Positions 54,233 to 63,748 are shown, counted from the first letter of the stretch. The stretch: 64,000 nt of DNA from Enterococcus sp. 5H (GCF_028128615.1 NZ_AMDP01000002.1:1-64000); one strand, 5' to 3'. A program made the numbers and translations. The notes: a model not told the origin generated them from the sequence alone.

Positions 54233-55665
54233 ATGTCTTTTTTGCATCGGCAGAATGTGCTCCTTTTTTTAAAACAGGAGGATTAGGTGATGTGGCGGCT
54301 TCGTTGCCCAAAGCATTAGCCAAAAAAGCAACAGATATTTCGGTGGTTTTGCCATATTTCACAAAAATGCCCGAAATATACCAATCACAATGCCAAACAC
54401 TTTGTAATTTTACAGTAGAGGTTGGCTGGCGAAAACAAAGCTGTCAAGTTAAGCAATTAAAACAAAGCAGTGTTACGTATTACTTTATCGAAAATGCCTA
54501 TTATTTTGATCGCGAAAATCTATATGGGTATGGTGATGATGGCGAACGTTTTGCTTTCTTTTCTTTGGCAATCATTGAAATGATCAACAAACTGGAATTA
54601 CAGCCAGAGATTATTCACGTAAATGATTTTCATACAGCGATGATTCCATTTTTGTTAAAAGAAAAATATGCAGCAATCAAAAATTTTCAATCGATACGTA
54701 CAATTTTAACAATCCATAATATTGAATTTCAAGGGAATTTTGCTAAAGAAAGCTTACCTGATTATTTCGGAATTCCTTTGGAACCATATACGGATAGAAA
54801 AGAACTTTTCAGTGATGGGCTTAATTATCTTAAAACAGGTATTTTATTTGCAGATCATGTGACAACGGTTAGTCCGACATATGCCAAAGAGATTCAAACT
54901 CAAGAATTTGCTTTTGGTTTAGATCGGATATTAAGTTATCGAAAAAATAAGTTAAGCGGGATTTTAAATGGCATTGATTATGAACTGAATAACCCTGAAA
55001 CAGATCAAGCAATTCCCGCACCGTATTCAGTTGATAATTTAGCGGACAAAAAGAAAAATAAGCAAGTATTACAAGAAAAAATGAATCTGCCAGTTAGGGA
55101 TGAAATTCCACTGATTGGCATTGTTAGTCGATTGACTGCTCAAAAAGGTTTTTTGCTCGTATTAGATGAACTAGCTGAAATTCTTGATAAAGATGTTCAA
55201 TTAGTGCTGCTAGGAACAGGTGACAAGGAAATCGAACGGTCTTTCCAGCAATTTGCTGAGCGTCATCCTGACAAGTTTAAAGCGAACATTACTTTTGATG
55301 TAGATCTTGCACAATTGATCTATGCTGGAGCGGACTTATTCCTAATGCCATCAAAAAGCGAACCTTGTGGCTTGTCGCAAATGCTGGCAATGCACTATGG
55401 AACACTTCCTATTGTTCATGAAGTCGGTGGTTTAAAAGATACAGTCATTCCATTTAATCCCATTGCAAAATCAGGAACAGGATTTGGCTTTACTAAATTT
55501 GATACAGCTGATTTAATAAAAAGTATTCAAGCGGCGATTGATTTATATTGGCAAAATCAAGAAGTTTGGCAAATTCTGATGAAAAATGCCATGGAGAAAG
55601 ATTTTAGCTGGGAAAAATCCAGTCGTTTATATCTGGATCTTTATCAAAAAGCTATCTCCAGTTGA
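54229..55665 (+). CDS. glgA: Glycogen synthase GlgA
   Basis: This 478-aa GT5-family enzyme elongates alpha-1,4-glucan from ADP-glucose. It shows KTGGLGDVAASLPKAL (about 16-31, KxGGL loop), HVNDFHTAMIPF near 129, SRLTAQKGFLLVLDEL near 300 and PSKSEPCGLSQMLAMHYGTLPIVHEVGGL near 375-405. Full length. It is the last gene of glgCDA. No branching enzyme or phosphorylase gene is next to it. A promoter for the following gene overlaps its stop codon. Confidence 0.95.
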   Translation: MNVFFASAECAPFFKTGGLGDVAASLPKALAKKATDISVVLPYFTKMPEIYQSQCQTLCNFTVEVGWRKQSCQVKQLKQSSVTYYFIENAYYFDRENLYGYGDDGERFAFFSLAIIEMINKLELQPEIIHVNDFHTAMIPFLLKEKYAAIKNFQSIRTILTIHNIEFQGNFAKESLPDYFGIPLEPYTDRKELFSDGLNYLKTGILFADHVTTVSPTYAKEIQTQEFAFGLDRILSYRKNKLSGILNGIDYELNNPETDQAIPAPYSVDNLADKKKNKQVLQEKMNLPVRDEIPLIGIVSRLTAQKGFLLVLDELAEILDKDVQLVLLGTGDKEIERSFQQFAERHPDKFKANITFDVDLAQLIYAGADLFLMPSKSEPCGLSQMLAMHYGTLPIVHEVGGLKDTVIPFNPIAKSGTGFGFTKFDTADLIKSIQAAIDLYWQNQEVWQILMKNAMEKDFSWEKSSRLYLDLYQKAISS

Positions 55666-55690
55666 CGAATAAACAAATTATTTGTATAAT
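55662..55690 (+). promoter_or_regulatory. Promoter of the MutS2-paralogue leader
   Basis: TTGACG (55662-55667) and TATAAT (55685-55690) with a 17-bp spacer. The -35 overlaps the glgA stop codon, so the downstream unit has its own start of transcription about 290 nt before the MutS2-like gene. Confidence 0.82.
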
Positions 55691-55696
55691 TTCTAT

Positions 55697-55954
55697 GAGT
55701 ATTGAATAACCAAAGAAAATAACTTTGAGGTGTTTTTTGTGAGTGTAAGTATCTAACTTAAGGAAATGAATAACTGAAGAAAAAATGACCAGAAGCATGG
55801 TTTCTTTAGTGTACCTAAGTTTGATGCCTATCTTAACTCATAAAATTAGTAGATAAACCTTTTTTACTATATCTATTTATTGATGATTGAGCGATGAGGG
55901 AAACTTCATCGTTTTTTATTTTTATTTTGTGTTCATCAATAAAAGGTTATTCAA
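55697..55954 (+). promoter_or_regulatory. Candidate attenuator leader with upstream ORF and terminator
   Basis: The leader holds a five-codon ORF (GTG 55739 to TAA 55756, product MSVSI) preceded by GAGGTG at ideal spacing. A possible second ORF of 23 codons lies at 55785-55856. An intrinsic terminator CGATGA/TCATCG is followed by a long T-rich run (about 55891-55925). Alternative pairings are TTTATTGATGA (about 55877-55887) with TCATCAATAAA (about 55933-55943), and TTGAATAACC (55702-55711) with GGTTATTCAA (55945-55954). I see no second promoter after the terminator. The layout resembles leaders of antibiotic-inducible ribosome-protection genes. Confidence 0.6.
55739..55756 (+). CDS. Putative leader peptide (MSVSI)
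   Basis: A five-codon ORF with GTG start and a GAGGTG site six bases upstream, within the leader of the MutS2-like gene. It is too short to carry a function of its own and is likely to act as a ribosome-stalling sensor. Confidence 0.45.
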   Translation: MSVSI

Positions 55955-55989
55955 CAAGGTGGGTATCTCTATAAAGAAGGAGATACAAA

Positions 55990-57903
55990 ATGAATAAACA
56001 AACATATGAAAAAACACAATTTAACCAAATAAAAGAAAAACTAATAAGCTATGCTATTAGCTCTTATGGAAAAGAAAATATTCGTAAGTTACAACCGAGT
56101 AGCCGCTTGGATGTTGTTCAAAAACGCCTGCAAGAAACTGCTGAAGCTAAAGCTTTATTGATGGCTAATTTACATGTTCCTTTTATGGGCTTAAATGCAA
56201 TTGAGCACTTAACACAGCAAGTCGAAAAAGGCTTTATTTTAGAACCAGGTGAACTTGTTAATTACGCTGACTTTTTAAGAAGCAGCCGTTTAATCCAGAA
56301 CTTTATGCAGAAAAATCAGTTTATCACACCTCTTTTGGCTAAATACAGCGAAACATTACAGGTTTTTCCTGCTATTGAAGATGAAATCTATCAAACGATT
56401 CGAAACAATCAGGTTGATACGGATGCCAGTCGAGAACTTCGTAAAATTCGCCGCGGGATACAAGAATGTGAAAAAGAAATTGAAAGCAAACTAAATTCAT
56501 TCATTCGAAATGCACAAAACAAACCTAAAATCCAAGAAGCAATCGTAGTGAAGAAAAATGATCGTTTTACGGTACCTATTAAAGCAACATACAAAAATCA
56601 AATTTCAGGAACGATTGTGGAAGCTTCATCAAAAGGAACGACAGTATTTGTTGAACCAACTTCTGTAACGAAATTGAACGATAAATTGTATCAATTAAAA
56701 ATGGAAGAAGCGACCGAAGTTTACCAAATTTTATCAACCTTAACAGGTTTGATTTCTGAGCAAATGGTACTAATTCAAGGGAACTTAGAAGTTGTTGCTC
56801 AGTATGATATGATTTTCGCTCGAGCAAAATATAGTCGGGAAATCAACGGTATAGAACCAAAAATCAATCAAGAGGGTGTTATCAAATTTGTTAATGTTCG
56901 TCATACTTTATTAGGTGAGAAAGCTGTGCCGCTGAATTTAACTTTAGGAGACGATTATCGAGGTCTAACAATCACCGGTCCAAATGCTGGTGGGAAAACG
57001 GTCGTCTTAAAAACAGTTGGTTTGATTTCCTTACAAACGATGATAGGGATGCAAATAACAGCAGATGAAGGAACAAATATTAGTATTTTTGATCAAATTT
57101 TTGTCGATATTGGTGACCAACAAAGTTTAGAGAATGCTTTAAGTACTTTTTCAGGTCATATGCAAAATATTTCAGAAATTTTGACTCAAACCAAAAAGAA
57201 TAGCTTAATTCTACTAGATGAAATCGGTAGTGGAACAGAGCCGAATGAGGGAGCTGCCCTAGCGATTGCGATTATGGAAGCTTTCTATCAAAAAGGTAGC
57301 ATCCTGATAACGACAACACATTATGGCGAAATTAAACGCTATTCTGAACAACATGAAGATTTTACCACTGCTGCAATGGCCTTTGACTCAGAAAATCTTA
57401 CACCAAAATATCAATTAATTTTAGGTGAAACAGGTGAAAGTAACGCATTTTGGATCGCCAATAAAATGCAACTGAATCCGAACGTAGTTCAACAAGCGCA
57501 ACAGTATTTAAAAACTAGAGAATATAATACTGCAAAAAAACAGTATGTGTTAATTCAACCAAAAGACAAAGAGCCAGCGAACTATCCCAGTTACGAAAAA
57601 GGTGATCGTGTTTTCTGGACAGAAAAGAAACAAATCGCTTTAGTTTATGAAGAAACCGAACTATCAAATGATGTGATTATTTATTTAGATCAAGAAAAAA
57701 TTAAAGTGCATAAACGACAACTTAAATTAGAAAGCAGTAATAAAGATTTATATCCATCCAACTATGATTTAGATTCATTATTTGAAGATTTCCATGAACG
57801 GAAAAAGCGTAAAGACTTGGAACGTGGTTCGAAAAAAGCACACAAGAAATTAAAAAAAGAAATGCTTGAGAGACAACTAGCACAAAATCAAAATAAGCAC
57901 TAA
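55990..57903 (+). CDS. MutS2-family ATPase lacking the Smr domain
   Basis: The 637-aa product has a MutS core and lever (about 1-300), then the ABC-type ATPase with Walker A GPNAGGKT (330-337), STFSGHM near 386 and Walker B LILLDE (406-411), as in MutS2. A KOW-like segment (about 568-608, GDRVFWTEKKQIALV) is followed only by a Lys/Arg-rich tail. The Smr nuclease domain of standard MutS2 (about 780-790 aa) is absent. Bacillus MutS2 acts on collided ribosomes, so this paralogue could be a ribosome-rescue ATPase, in keeping with its attenuator-like leader. A recombination role is the alternative. ATG 55990 follows AAGAAGGAG. Confidence 0.82.
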   Translation: MNKQTYEKTQFNQIKEKLISYAISSYGKENIRKLQPSSRLDVVQKRLQETAEAKALLMANLHVPFMGLNAIEHLTQQVEKGFILEPGELVNYADFLRSSRLIQNFMQKNQFITPLLAKYSETLQVFPAIEDEIYQTIRNNQVDTDASRELRKIRRGIQECEKEIESKLNSFIRNAQNKPKIQEAIVVKKNDRFTVPIKATYKNQISGTIVEASSKGTTVFVEPTSVTKLNDKLYQLKMEEATEVYQILSTLTGLISEQMVLIQGNLEVVAQYDMIFARAKYSREINGIEPKINQEGVIKFVNVRHTLLGEKAVPLNLTLGDDYRGLTITGPNAGGKTVVLKTVGLISLQTMIGMQITADEGTNISIFDQIFVDIGDQQSLENALSTFSGHMQNISEILTQTKKNSLILLDEIGSGTEPNEGAALAIAIMEAFYQKGSILITTTHYGEIKRYSEQHEDFTTAAMAFDSENLTPKYQLILGETGESNAFWIANKMQLNPNVVQQAQQYLKTREYNTAKKQYVLIQPKDKEPANYPSYEKGDRVFWTEKKQIALVYEETELSNDVIIYLDQEKIKVHKRQLKLESSNKDLYPSNYDLDSLFEDFHERKKRKDLERGSKKAHKKLKKEMLERQLAQNQNKH

Positions 57904-57912
57904 GGAACTTTT

Positions 57913-57962
57913 TAAAGCGTAGAAACAATTGAAATTTTGTTTGTTTTTACGCTTTTTTTATT
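57913..57962 (+). terminator. Terminator of the MutS2-like gene
   Basis: AAAGCGTAGAAACAA pairs with TTGTTTGTTTTTACGCTTT, followed by seven T. Confidence 0.8.
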
Positions 57963-58039
57963 TTAATAACACTTCTTCAGGTTTCAACGTTTTCTTCCCA
58001 ATTTTTCAATGGTATAATGATTTCGGAGGAATGTAGCAG

Positions 58040-58750
58040 ATGAATGAAAATCAATTATCAAAACGTTTAAATCGAGTAGGTGAATTTGTACCGGAGCAAA
58101 GTCGTTTAGCCGATATTGGCTCGGATCATGCTTATTTACCAGTCGCGTTAGTTTTACAAAATAAGATCCCATTTGCTCTTGCAGGTGAAGTGGTTAAAGG
58201 CCCATTTGAATCAGCCCAAAAACAAGTGAGAAAAAATGGATTAGAACAGCAAATTATCGTCCGATTAGCTGATGGATTGGATGCAGTGGAGAAAGATGAT
58301 AACATTACTGCAGTAACCATTTGCGGTATGGGCGGCTCCTTGATTCGTGATATTTTAGATGCTGGCTGGAACAAGCAGCGTTTAAATGGAACTGAGCAAT
58401 TAATTTTACAACCAAATATAGGCGAAAAAACATTGCGAGAATGGCTGACAGTTCATGGCTATACAATTTTGGAAGAAGATATTTTAGAAGAAAATAATAA
58501 AATATATGAAATTATCGTAGCAGCTAGAAAAGCAACACGGATTGCTTATTCAGAAAAAGAAAAACTGTTCGGTCCCTTTCTTATGCAGCAAAGATCAACA
58601 ATTTTCAAAAAAAAATGGCAGCGAGAATTAAAACAGCGTGAGCATATTTTAGCTCAATTAACCCAAGCTGCTGGCGATCAGGAAGCAAGACAAGAACAAC
58701 TTAAACGCGAAATTAATGAGATTAAGGAGGTTTTAGTTGATGAGTCTTAA
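58040..58750 (+). CDS. trmK: tRNA (adenine22-N1)-methyltransferase TrmK
   Basis: This 236-aa Rossmann-fold methyltransferase has LADIGSDHAYLPVAL (SAM motif I, about 23-37), VTICGMGGSLIRDIL (the catalytic-site NPPY-like region of this family, about 94-108) and LQPN near 130. A C-terminal coiled coil (about 185-235) completes the standard TrmK architecture. It methylates A22 in tRNAs. RBS CGGAGGAA. It overlaps the Nif3-like gene, a pairing conserved in Firmicutes (yqfN-yqfO). Confidence 0.93.
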   Translation: MNENQLSKRLNRVGEFVPEQSRLADIGSDHAYLPVALVLQNKIPFALAGEVVKGPFESAQKQVRKNGLEQQIIVRLADGLDAVEKDDNITAVTICGMGGSLIRDILDAGWNKQRLNGTEQLILQPNIGEKTLREWLTVHGYTILEEDILEENNKIYEIIVAARKATRIAYSEKEKLFGPFLMQQRSTIFKKKWQRELKQREHILAQLTQAAGDQEARQEQLKREINEIKEVLVDES

Positions 58751-59858
58751 CGGCAACGAATTTATTCGTCATTTTGAAAATTATTGTCCCCAATGGTTGG
58801 CAGAAACAGGTGATCCAGTCGGTCTGCATATTGGAACCTTGAATAAAGACTTGAAGCGTGTTTTAGTCACATTAGATGTTCGTCCAGAAGTGGTTGCTGA
58901 GGCAATTGAAAAACAAGTCGATTTGATTATTGCTAAACATCCACCAATTTTTAGACCTGTAAAACGGTTAGAGACGGATGATTTACAAACGAGGATGTAT
59001 GCTGATTTACTGAAACATAATATTGCGGTTTTTGCTGCGCATACGAATATGGATATCATTAATGATGGTTTGAATGATTGGTTTTGCGAGTTATTAGAAA
59101 TTAAAAATACTACGTACTTAACCAAAACGCATACAATTCCATATAAAAAATTAGAAGTTTTTGTACCTGTTGATGATGCCCCTAAGATGCGTCAGGAACT
59201 GGGAAAAGCTGGTGCTGGTAAACAAGGAAATTATAAAAATACCAGTTATTCGCTTGTTGGTAATGGTCGCTTTACACCAACCGTTGGAGCTAATCCAACA
59301 ATTGGTGAAATCGATCAAGAAGAAATAGTTCAAGAAACAAAAATCGAAGTTATTTTTCCAGAAACGATCCAAGCGAACGTTATCGAGGCAATGTTAAACG
59401 CACATCCATATGAGGAACCTGCGTATAATGTGCAACTAATTGAAAATCATGTAGAAACATATGGTTTAGGTCGGGTTGGAACCTTAGAAAAGCCGCTATC
59501 TTTAAAAGAATTTACAGCGATTGTTAAGGAAAAATTTGATTTAGATGGTTTGCGACTAGTTGCTGAGGATGAATCTAAACAAATTCAACGTGTGGCAATC
59601 TGTGGCGGCAGCGGAGAAAAATTTTTCCGTGATGCTTTAAAAAAACAAGCAGATGTCTATATTACAGGAGATGTTTATTATCACACTGGACATGATATGT
59701 TGACAGAAGGTTTAGCTGTGATTGATCCAGGTCATTATATTGAGCAATTGTGTAAACCAAAATTAGTCGAAAAGTTTAATCAATGGAAGCAAGAGAATAA
59801 TTGGGATATTATTTTTATAGAGTCTGAAATTAATACAAATCCATTTAAATTTAGATAA
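58740..59858 (+). CDS. Nif3-like dinuclear metal-centre protein
   Basis: This 372-aa Nif3/DUF34 protein has an inserted PII-like domain (about 125-230, typical of the longer Firmicute form). Metal ligands are visible in IIAKHPPIF, AAHTNMDI and, at the C-terminus, VYYHTGHDML and DPGHYIE. It forms hexameric toroids; the enzymatic role is uncertain. ATG 58740 has AAGGAGG nine bases upstream; a TTG at 58737 is an alternative. It overlaps trmK by 11 bases. Confidence 0.92.
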   Translation: MSLNGNEFIRHFENYCPQWLAETGDPVGLHIGTLNKDLKRVLVTLDVRPEVVAEAIEKQVDLIIAKHPPIFRPVKRLETDDLQTRMYADLLKHNIAVFAAHTNMDIINDGLNDWFCELLEIKNTTYLTKTHTIPYKKLEVFVPVDDAPKMRQELGKAGAGKQGNYKNTSYSLVGNGRFTPTVGANPTIGEIDQEEIVQETKIEVIFPETIQANVIEAMLNAHPYEEPAYNVQLIENHVETYGLGRVGTLEKPLSLKEFTAIVKEKFDLDGLRLVAEDESKQIQRVAICGGSGEKFFRDALKKQADVYITGDVYYHTGHDMLTEGLAVIDPGHYIEQLCKPKLVEKFNQWKQENNWDIIFIESEINTNPFKFR

Positions 59859-59879
59859 AAAGAAAGAAGGAATTTCGTT

Positions 59880-61109
59880 ATGTATGAAAATCTACTACCT
59901 CGTTTTTTACGCTATGTCAAAACAGAAACTCGCTCTAATCCTAAAAGTACAACAACTCCATCAACACAAACACAAGTTGCTTTTGCACAGACCTTAAAAA
60001 AAGAACTTGAAGATTTGGGTATGAGCGATGTCGTTTATAACGAGTCTAACGGTTTCGTAATTGCTACGTTGCCTAGTAATACAGATAAAGATGTTCGTTC
60101 AATGGGCTTTATCGCTCATATGGATACAGCTGATTTTAATGCTGTTAATGTAAATCCGCAAATTATTGAAAATTATGATGGGGAATCAACAATTAAATTA
60201 GATAAAGACGGTAAATTTACTTTAAATACAACCGATTTTCCTAATTTGAAAAACTATCAAAATCAAACTTTAATCACAACAGATGGAACGACACTACTTG
60301 GAGCAGACGATAAATCTGGAATTGCTGAGATTATGACAGCGATGGAAATTCTAATTAAAAATCCAACTATTAAACACGGAACAATTCGGGTTGCTTTTGG
60401 ACCAGATGAGGAAATCGGCGTTGGTGCTGATAAATTTGATGTGGATCAGTTTAATGTTGACTTTGCGTATACAATGGATGGTGGTCCAGTAGGTGAATTA
60501 CAATATGAAACGTTTAATGCCGCTCAAGCAGATGTTACCATTCAAGGGAAAAATGTTCATCCGGGAACAGCAAAAAATACGATGATTAATGCTCTGCAAG
60601 TAGCAATTGATTTTCACAACCATTTACCACAAGAAGAAGTTCCTGAAAAAACAGATGGTTATCAAGGATTTTTCCATTTAGCTCAATTGGCTGGTGCACC
60701 TGAAGAAGCGCAAATGACCTATATTATCCGCGATCATAATCGTGAAAAGTTTGAAGAGCGTAAAGAACTGATTACAGCAATCCAAACAAAATTGAATCAA
60801 AAATTCGGTCAAGAACGCGTTCAAATCAATTTATACGACCAATATTATAATATGGGGGAAATTATTGAGAAGGATATGAGTATCATTGAGCTGGCTAAAC
60901 AAGCAATGATCGAATTAGACATTGAACCTTTGATTGAACCAGTTCGCGGTGGTACCGATGGTTCTAAGATTTCTTATTTAGGAATACCGACACCAAATAT
61001 TTTTGCTGGTGGTGAAAATATGCATGGTCGTTTCGAATTCGTTTCTTTACAGTCCATGGAAAAAGCAACGGATGTCATTGTAAAGATTGCTGAGTTAAAT
61101 GCTAAATAA
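59880..61109 (+). CDS. pepT: Peptidase T (tripeptidase)
   Basis: This 409-aa M20 metallopeptidase shows [11 protein letters not shown] (metal His and Asp near 79-81), [15 protein letters not shown] (Asp142 region), [10 protein letters not shown] (catalytic Glu), [10 protein letters not shown] and [11 protein letters not shown], with HGRFEF at the end. It releases N-terminal residues from tripeptides in the cytosol. Full length. RBS AAAGAAGGA. It follows the Nif3-like gene by 21 bp and may be co-transcribed with it. Confidence 0.96.
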   Translation: MYENLLPRFLRYVKTETRSNPKSTTTPSTQTQVAFAQTLKKELEDLGMSDVVYNESNGFVIATLPSNTDKDVRSMGFIAHMDTADFNAVNVNPQIIENYDGESTIKLDKDGKFTLNTTDFPNLKNYQNQTLITTDGTTLLGADDKSGIAEIMTAMEILIKNPTIKHGTIRVAFGPDEEIGVGADKFDVDQFNVDFAYTMDGGPVGELQYETFNAAQADVTIQGKNVHPGTAKNTMINALQVAIDFHNHLPQEEVPEKTDGYQGFFHLAQLAGAPEEAQMTYIIRDHNREKFEERKELITAIQTKLNQKFGQERVQINLYDQYYNMGEIIEKDMSIIELAKQAMIELDIEPLIEPVRGGTDGSKISYLGIPTPNIFAGGENMHGRFEFVSLQSMEKATDVIVKIAELNAK

Positions 61110-61132
61110 TTGCTTTCGATAGTAAAAAAAGC

Positions 61133-61178
61133 AAATAGGGAGTAAAGTTACAAGTAGTAGCTTACTTCCTATTTTTAC
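61133..61178 (+). terminator. Terminator of pepT
   Basis: AAATAGGGAGTAAAG pairs with CTTACTTCCTATTT, with a T-rich tail. Confidence 0.7.
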
Positions 61179-61206
61179 GGAAATTCTAGCTTGTAGGAGG
61201 GAAACG

Positions 61207-62106
61207 ATGGAAAATGTCATGATTTTATTTAATGAAACTTCAGGTAAAGATAAAGGCAAAGAATTGGCAGAAAAATTTGTTGACTATGCCAAAGATCAGG
61301 GTCGTTCGGAAATTCATTTTTTATTAGAACAAGTTGGACCAGATTGTGATAGCCAAAAAACAGTTGAAAAAGCCAAACAAGAGCAAGTGGATACTCTGAT
61401 TTTTATTGGTGGTGACGGCACAATTAATCATAATATTGCCGATTTTAAAGATGAACTAGCAGATCTAAAAGTTGGTTTATTACCTGGTGGAACAGTAAAT
61501 AATATGGCTAGAGTTTTAGGTATACCACTTAAATTTGAAGATGCCGCAGCAGTAATTTTAGCTGAACATACACGCAAGATCGATTATGGAATGATTAATA
61601 ATCAAGTGATTGTCAGCACAATGACTATTGGCATTTTGGCTGATACAGCTGCACGAATTAGTCAGAAAGAAAAGCAAAAATATGGAAAATTAATTTTTGT
61701 AAAAAACTTTTTTAAATTGTTAGCGAAGAAAAAACGTTATCGATTAGCAATTACTACAGAGAAAGAACAATGGCAGGGAAAAACACAGTTAGTAACGGTT
61801 ACTATGACTAATTCAGTGGGAGGCTATACAAATTTTGATGATTCAGCTTCACCGGATGATGGTTTATTTCATGTAACAATTTTGCCCAAACTAAACTTTT
61901 TTAAATTAGCTTTTTATTTACCTAAAATCATCTTAGGCAAGATTTATGAAATTCCAGGCTTGAAATATATGACCGCTACAGATATCGCGATAAAAAGTAC
62001 AAAAGGTAAAAAAATAGGGACACGCGTTGATGGAGATCCCAGTGAAGATTTACCTATTAATATGAAAGTTGTGAAACATGGGGTGACGGTTTTTGCTCCT
62101 GAATAG
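61207..62106 (+). CDS. Diacylglycerol/lipid kinase family protein (YegS/BmrU-like)
   Basis: This 299-aa kinase has FIGGDGTINHNI (the GGDGT nucleotide motif near residue 60) and LLPGGTVNNMARVLGIP (near 98), then DSASPDDGLFHVTIL and RVDGDPSEDLP in the C-terminal beta domain. It is related to DgkB, YegS and sphingosine-kinase-like enzymes, so it probably phosphorylates a membrane lipid. The substrate is not determined. RBS GTAGGAGGG. Confidence 0.88.
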   Translation: MENVMILFNETSGKDKGKELAEKFVDYAKDQGRSEIHFLLEQVGPDCDSQKTVEKAKQEQVDTLIFIGGDGTINHNIADFKDELADLKVGLLPGGTVNNMARVLGIPLKFEDAAAVILAEHTRKIDYGMINNQVIVSTMTIGILADTAARISQKEKQKYGKLIFVKNFFKLLAKKKRYRLAITTEKEQWQGKTQLVTVTMTNSVGGYTNFDDSASPDDGLFHVTILPKLNFFKLAFYLPKIILGKIYEIPGLKYMTATDIAIKSTKGKKIGTRVDGDPSEDLPINMKVVKHGVTVFAPE

Positions 62107-62196
62107 TAAACTTATAACAATTAATTGTCGAAATAACTTTACATCCAACTCTTATTCAAGGTATTCTATTAGAAGAAAGATTTTGGAGGAAAAGTT

Positions 62197-62481
62197 ATGA
62201 ACGATTTAATGAAGCATGCACCATGGATATATTTGCTTCTAATAAATGTAAGTGAGTTTTTAGCAATGTATTTTGACAAAAAAAGAGCTGTTAGAAAAAG
62301 ATGGCGGATTCCTGAATTTGATTTATTATTTATGGGAATTATCGGCGGCGGGATCGGCGGTCTGCTTGCTCAGCAGCTGTTTCATCATAAAACAAAAAAA
62401 ATACGCTTTTATTTTTTCTTTATTTTTGGTACACTAGTAGCTATCGCAATTCTTTATTTTAGTTATAAAAGGACGTCGTGA
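62197..62481 (+). CDS. DUF1294 membrane protein
   Basis: This 94-aa protein has a first span (about 10-27), the family signature MYFDKKRAVRKRWRIPEFDLLFMGIIGGGIGGLLAQ (about 25-60) and a final span (about 71-90). Function unknown. RBS TTGGAGGA. It is followed within 24 bp by the UPF0104-type gene. Confidence 0.88.
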   Translation: MNDLMKHAPWIYLLLINVSEFLAMYFDKKRAVRKRWRIPEFDLLFMGIIGGGIGGLLAQQLFHHKTKKIRFYFFFIFGTLVAIAILYFSYKRTS

Positions 62482-62504
62482 ATACAAATTAGTGGGGAGA
62501 AACC

Positions 62505-63551
62505 ATGAAAAGCAATTCAAAAACAAAAATTTTCGTGAATATTGGCTTATTGGTAATTTTCATAGGCATTTTAATTTATGTCATGGATAATTCATTAAGC
62601 GATATATTCGCTCAATTAATGGAAACTAGTTGGCTTGTTGTTGCTCTGGTTATTTTATTAGGTGTTGTCTATCAAATTGTGGAAGGGCGCTCTATTAAAG
62701 AAATTGCCTCCTATTTCCAAAAAGATTTTACAACAAAAGATGGTTTTTTTACGTCATGTTATGTAGCGTTTTACCGGGTTATTTCATTTGGTACAGGGAC
62801 TTTACTTTCAGAAATTTATTTCTATAAGAAAAAAGGTTTAGCTATTTCACAAGGTGTAGGTGTGACAGCGTTACATATGATTATGTATAAAGTAGCTGTT
62901 ATTTTCTTATCTGTACTAGGTCTTATTGTTCAGTTTTCGCTATTCTATGAGCATGCACCAAAAATGATTCCATTTATTTTGGCAGGGGTTATTTTGACAT
63001 TTGCAATTATTTTTTCATTATTAGTTCTGTCAAGCAGCCTGAATTTACAAGTCTTCTTAATTAAATGGACGAACAAGTATTTTAAACGCCAAAAATTAAG
63101 AGATTGGGTAGATAAATGTAATCTACAAATCTATTCATTGAGAGAAACGGTTTTAACGATTACCAAAGATCGTTCTGCAGCCATTCGGATTTTTGGCTGG
63201 AATGTGACAAAATTGCTTTTTTGGTACGTGATTCCATATGTTGTGTTAGTGCAGGAACATCCGAAAATTGACTTCTTGTTAGTTCTCTCGTTTACTAGTT
63301 TTGCAGTAATTTTATCTGGAGTTTTCCCAACACCAGCAGGAATTGGACCTTTTGAATTTGTCTACTTACTCTTATTTAAACCATTAGTTGGTACGGTGGA
63401 TGCTGTTTCTTCTTTACTATTGTATCGTTTTGCTAGTTTTGTTTTACCATTTTTGATTGGTTTCGTATTTGTCTTGGTACAAAAAAGACGAGAAATAAAA
63501 TCAGATTTGGATGCAGTAAAGAAAGAAAAAGAGCAAGCGGTAGAGGAATAG
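62505..63551 (+). CDS. Lysylphosphatidylglycerol synthase TM / UPF0104 flippase-like protein
   Basis: This 348-aa polytopic protein has about eight spans and the C-terminal pattern FPTPAGIGPFEFVYLLLF (about 274-291) typical of the UPF0104/LPG_synthase_TM family. It carries only the membrane part, without the cytosolic aminoacyl-transferase domain of MprF, so it may translocate or bind lipids rather than synthesise Lys-PG. A charged C-terminal tail follows. RBS GTGGGGAG. A terminator lies after it. Confidence 0.85.
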   Translation: MKSNSKTKIFVNIGLLVIFIGILIYVMDNSLSDIFAQLMETSWLVVALVILLGVVYQIVEGRSIKEIASYFQKDFTTKDGFFTSCYVAFYRVISFGTGTLLSEIYFYKKKGLAISQGVGVTALHMIMYKVAVIFLSVLGLIVQFSLFYEHAPKMIPFILAGVILTFAIIFSLLVLSSSLNLQVFLIKWTNKYFKRQKLRDWVDKCNLQIYSLRETVLTITKDRSAAIRIFGWNVTKLLFWYVIPYVVLVQEHPKIDFLLVLSFTSFAVILSGVFPTPAGIGPFEFVYLLLFKPLVGTVDAVSSLLLYRFASFVLPFLIGFVFVLVQKRREIKSDLDAVKKEKEQAVEE

Positions 63552-63570
63552 TCAACTTAATAAAAAATAG

Positions 63571-63620
63571 AACTTGTAACAAAACGGATGTTTAGTTTTG
63601 TCGCAAGTTTTATTTTTTTG
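63571..63620 (+). terminator. Terminator of the UPF0104-type gene
   Basis: AACTTGTAACAAAAC pairs with GTTTTGTCGCAAGTT, followed by TTATTTTTTT. Confidence 0.8.
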
Positions 63621-63748
63621 TAAGCATCGTTAACAAAATGTTTGAAAAATCCTTATTTATTATAGTTTTTTTGGTAAAATGAAATCAGCAGTGATTTTAA
63701 GTAATCAAAAGCTACTGTATTAAATAAAAAGGAGAAAGAAGGGATAGT

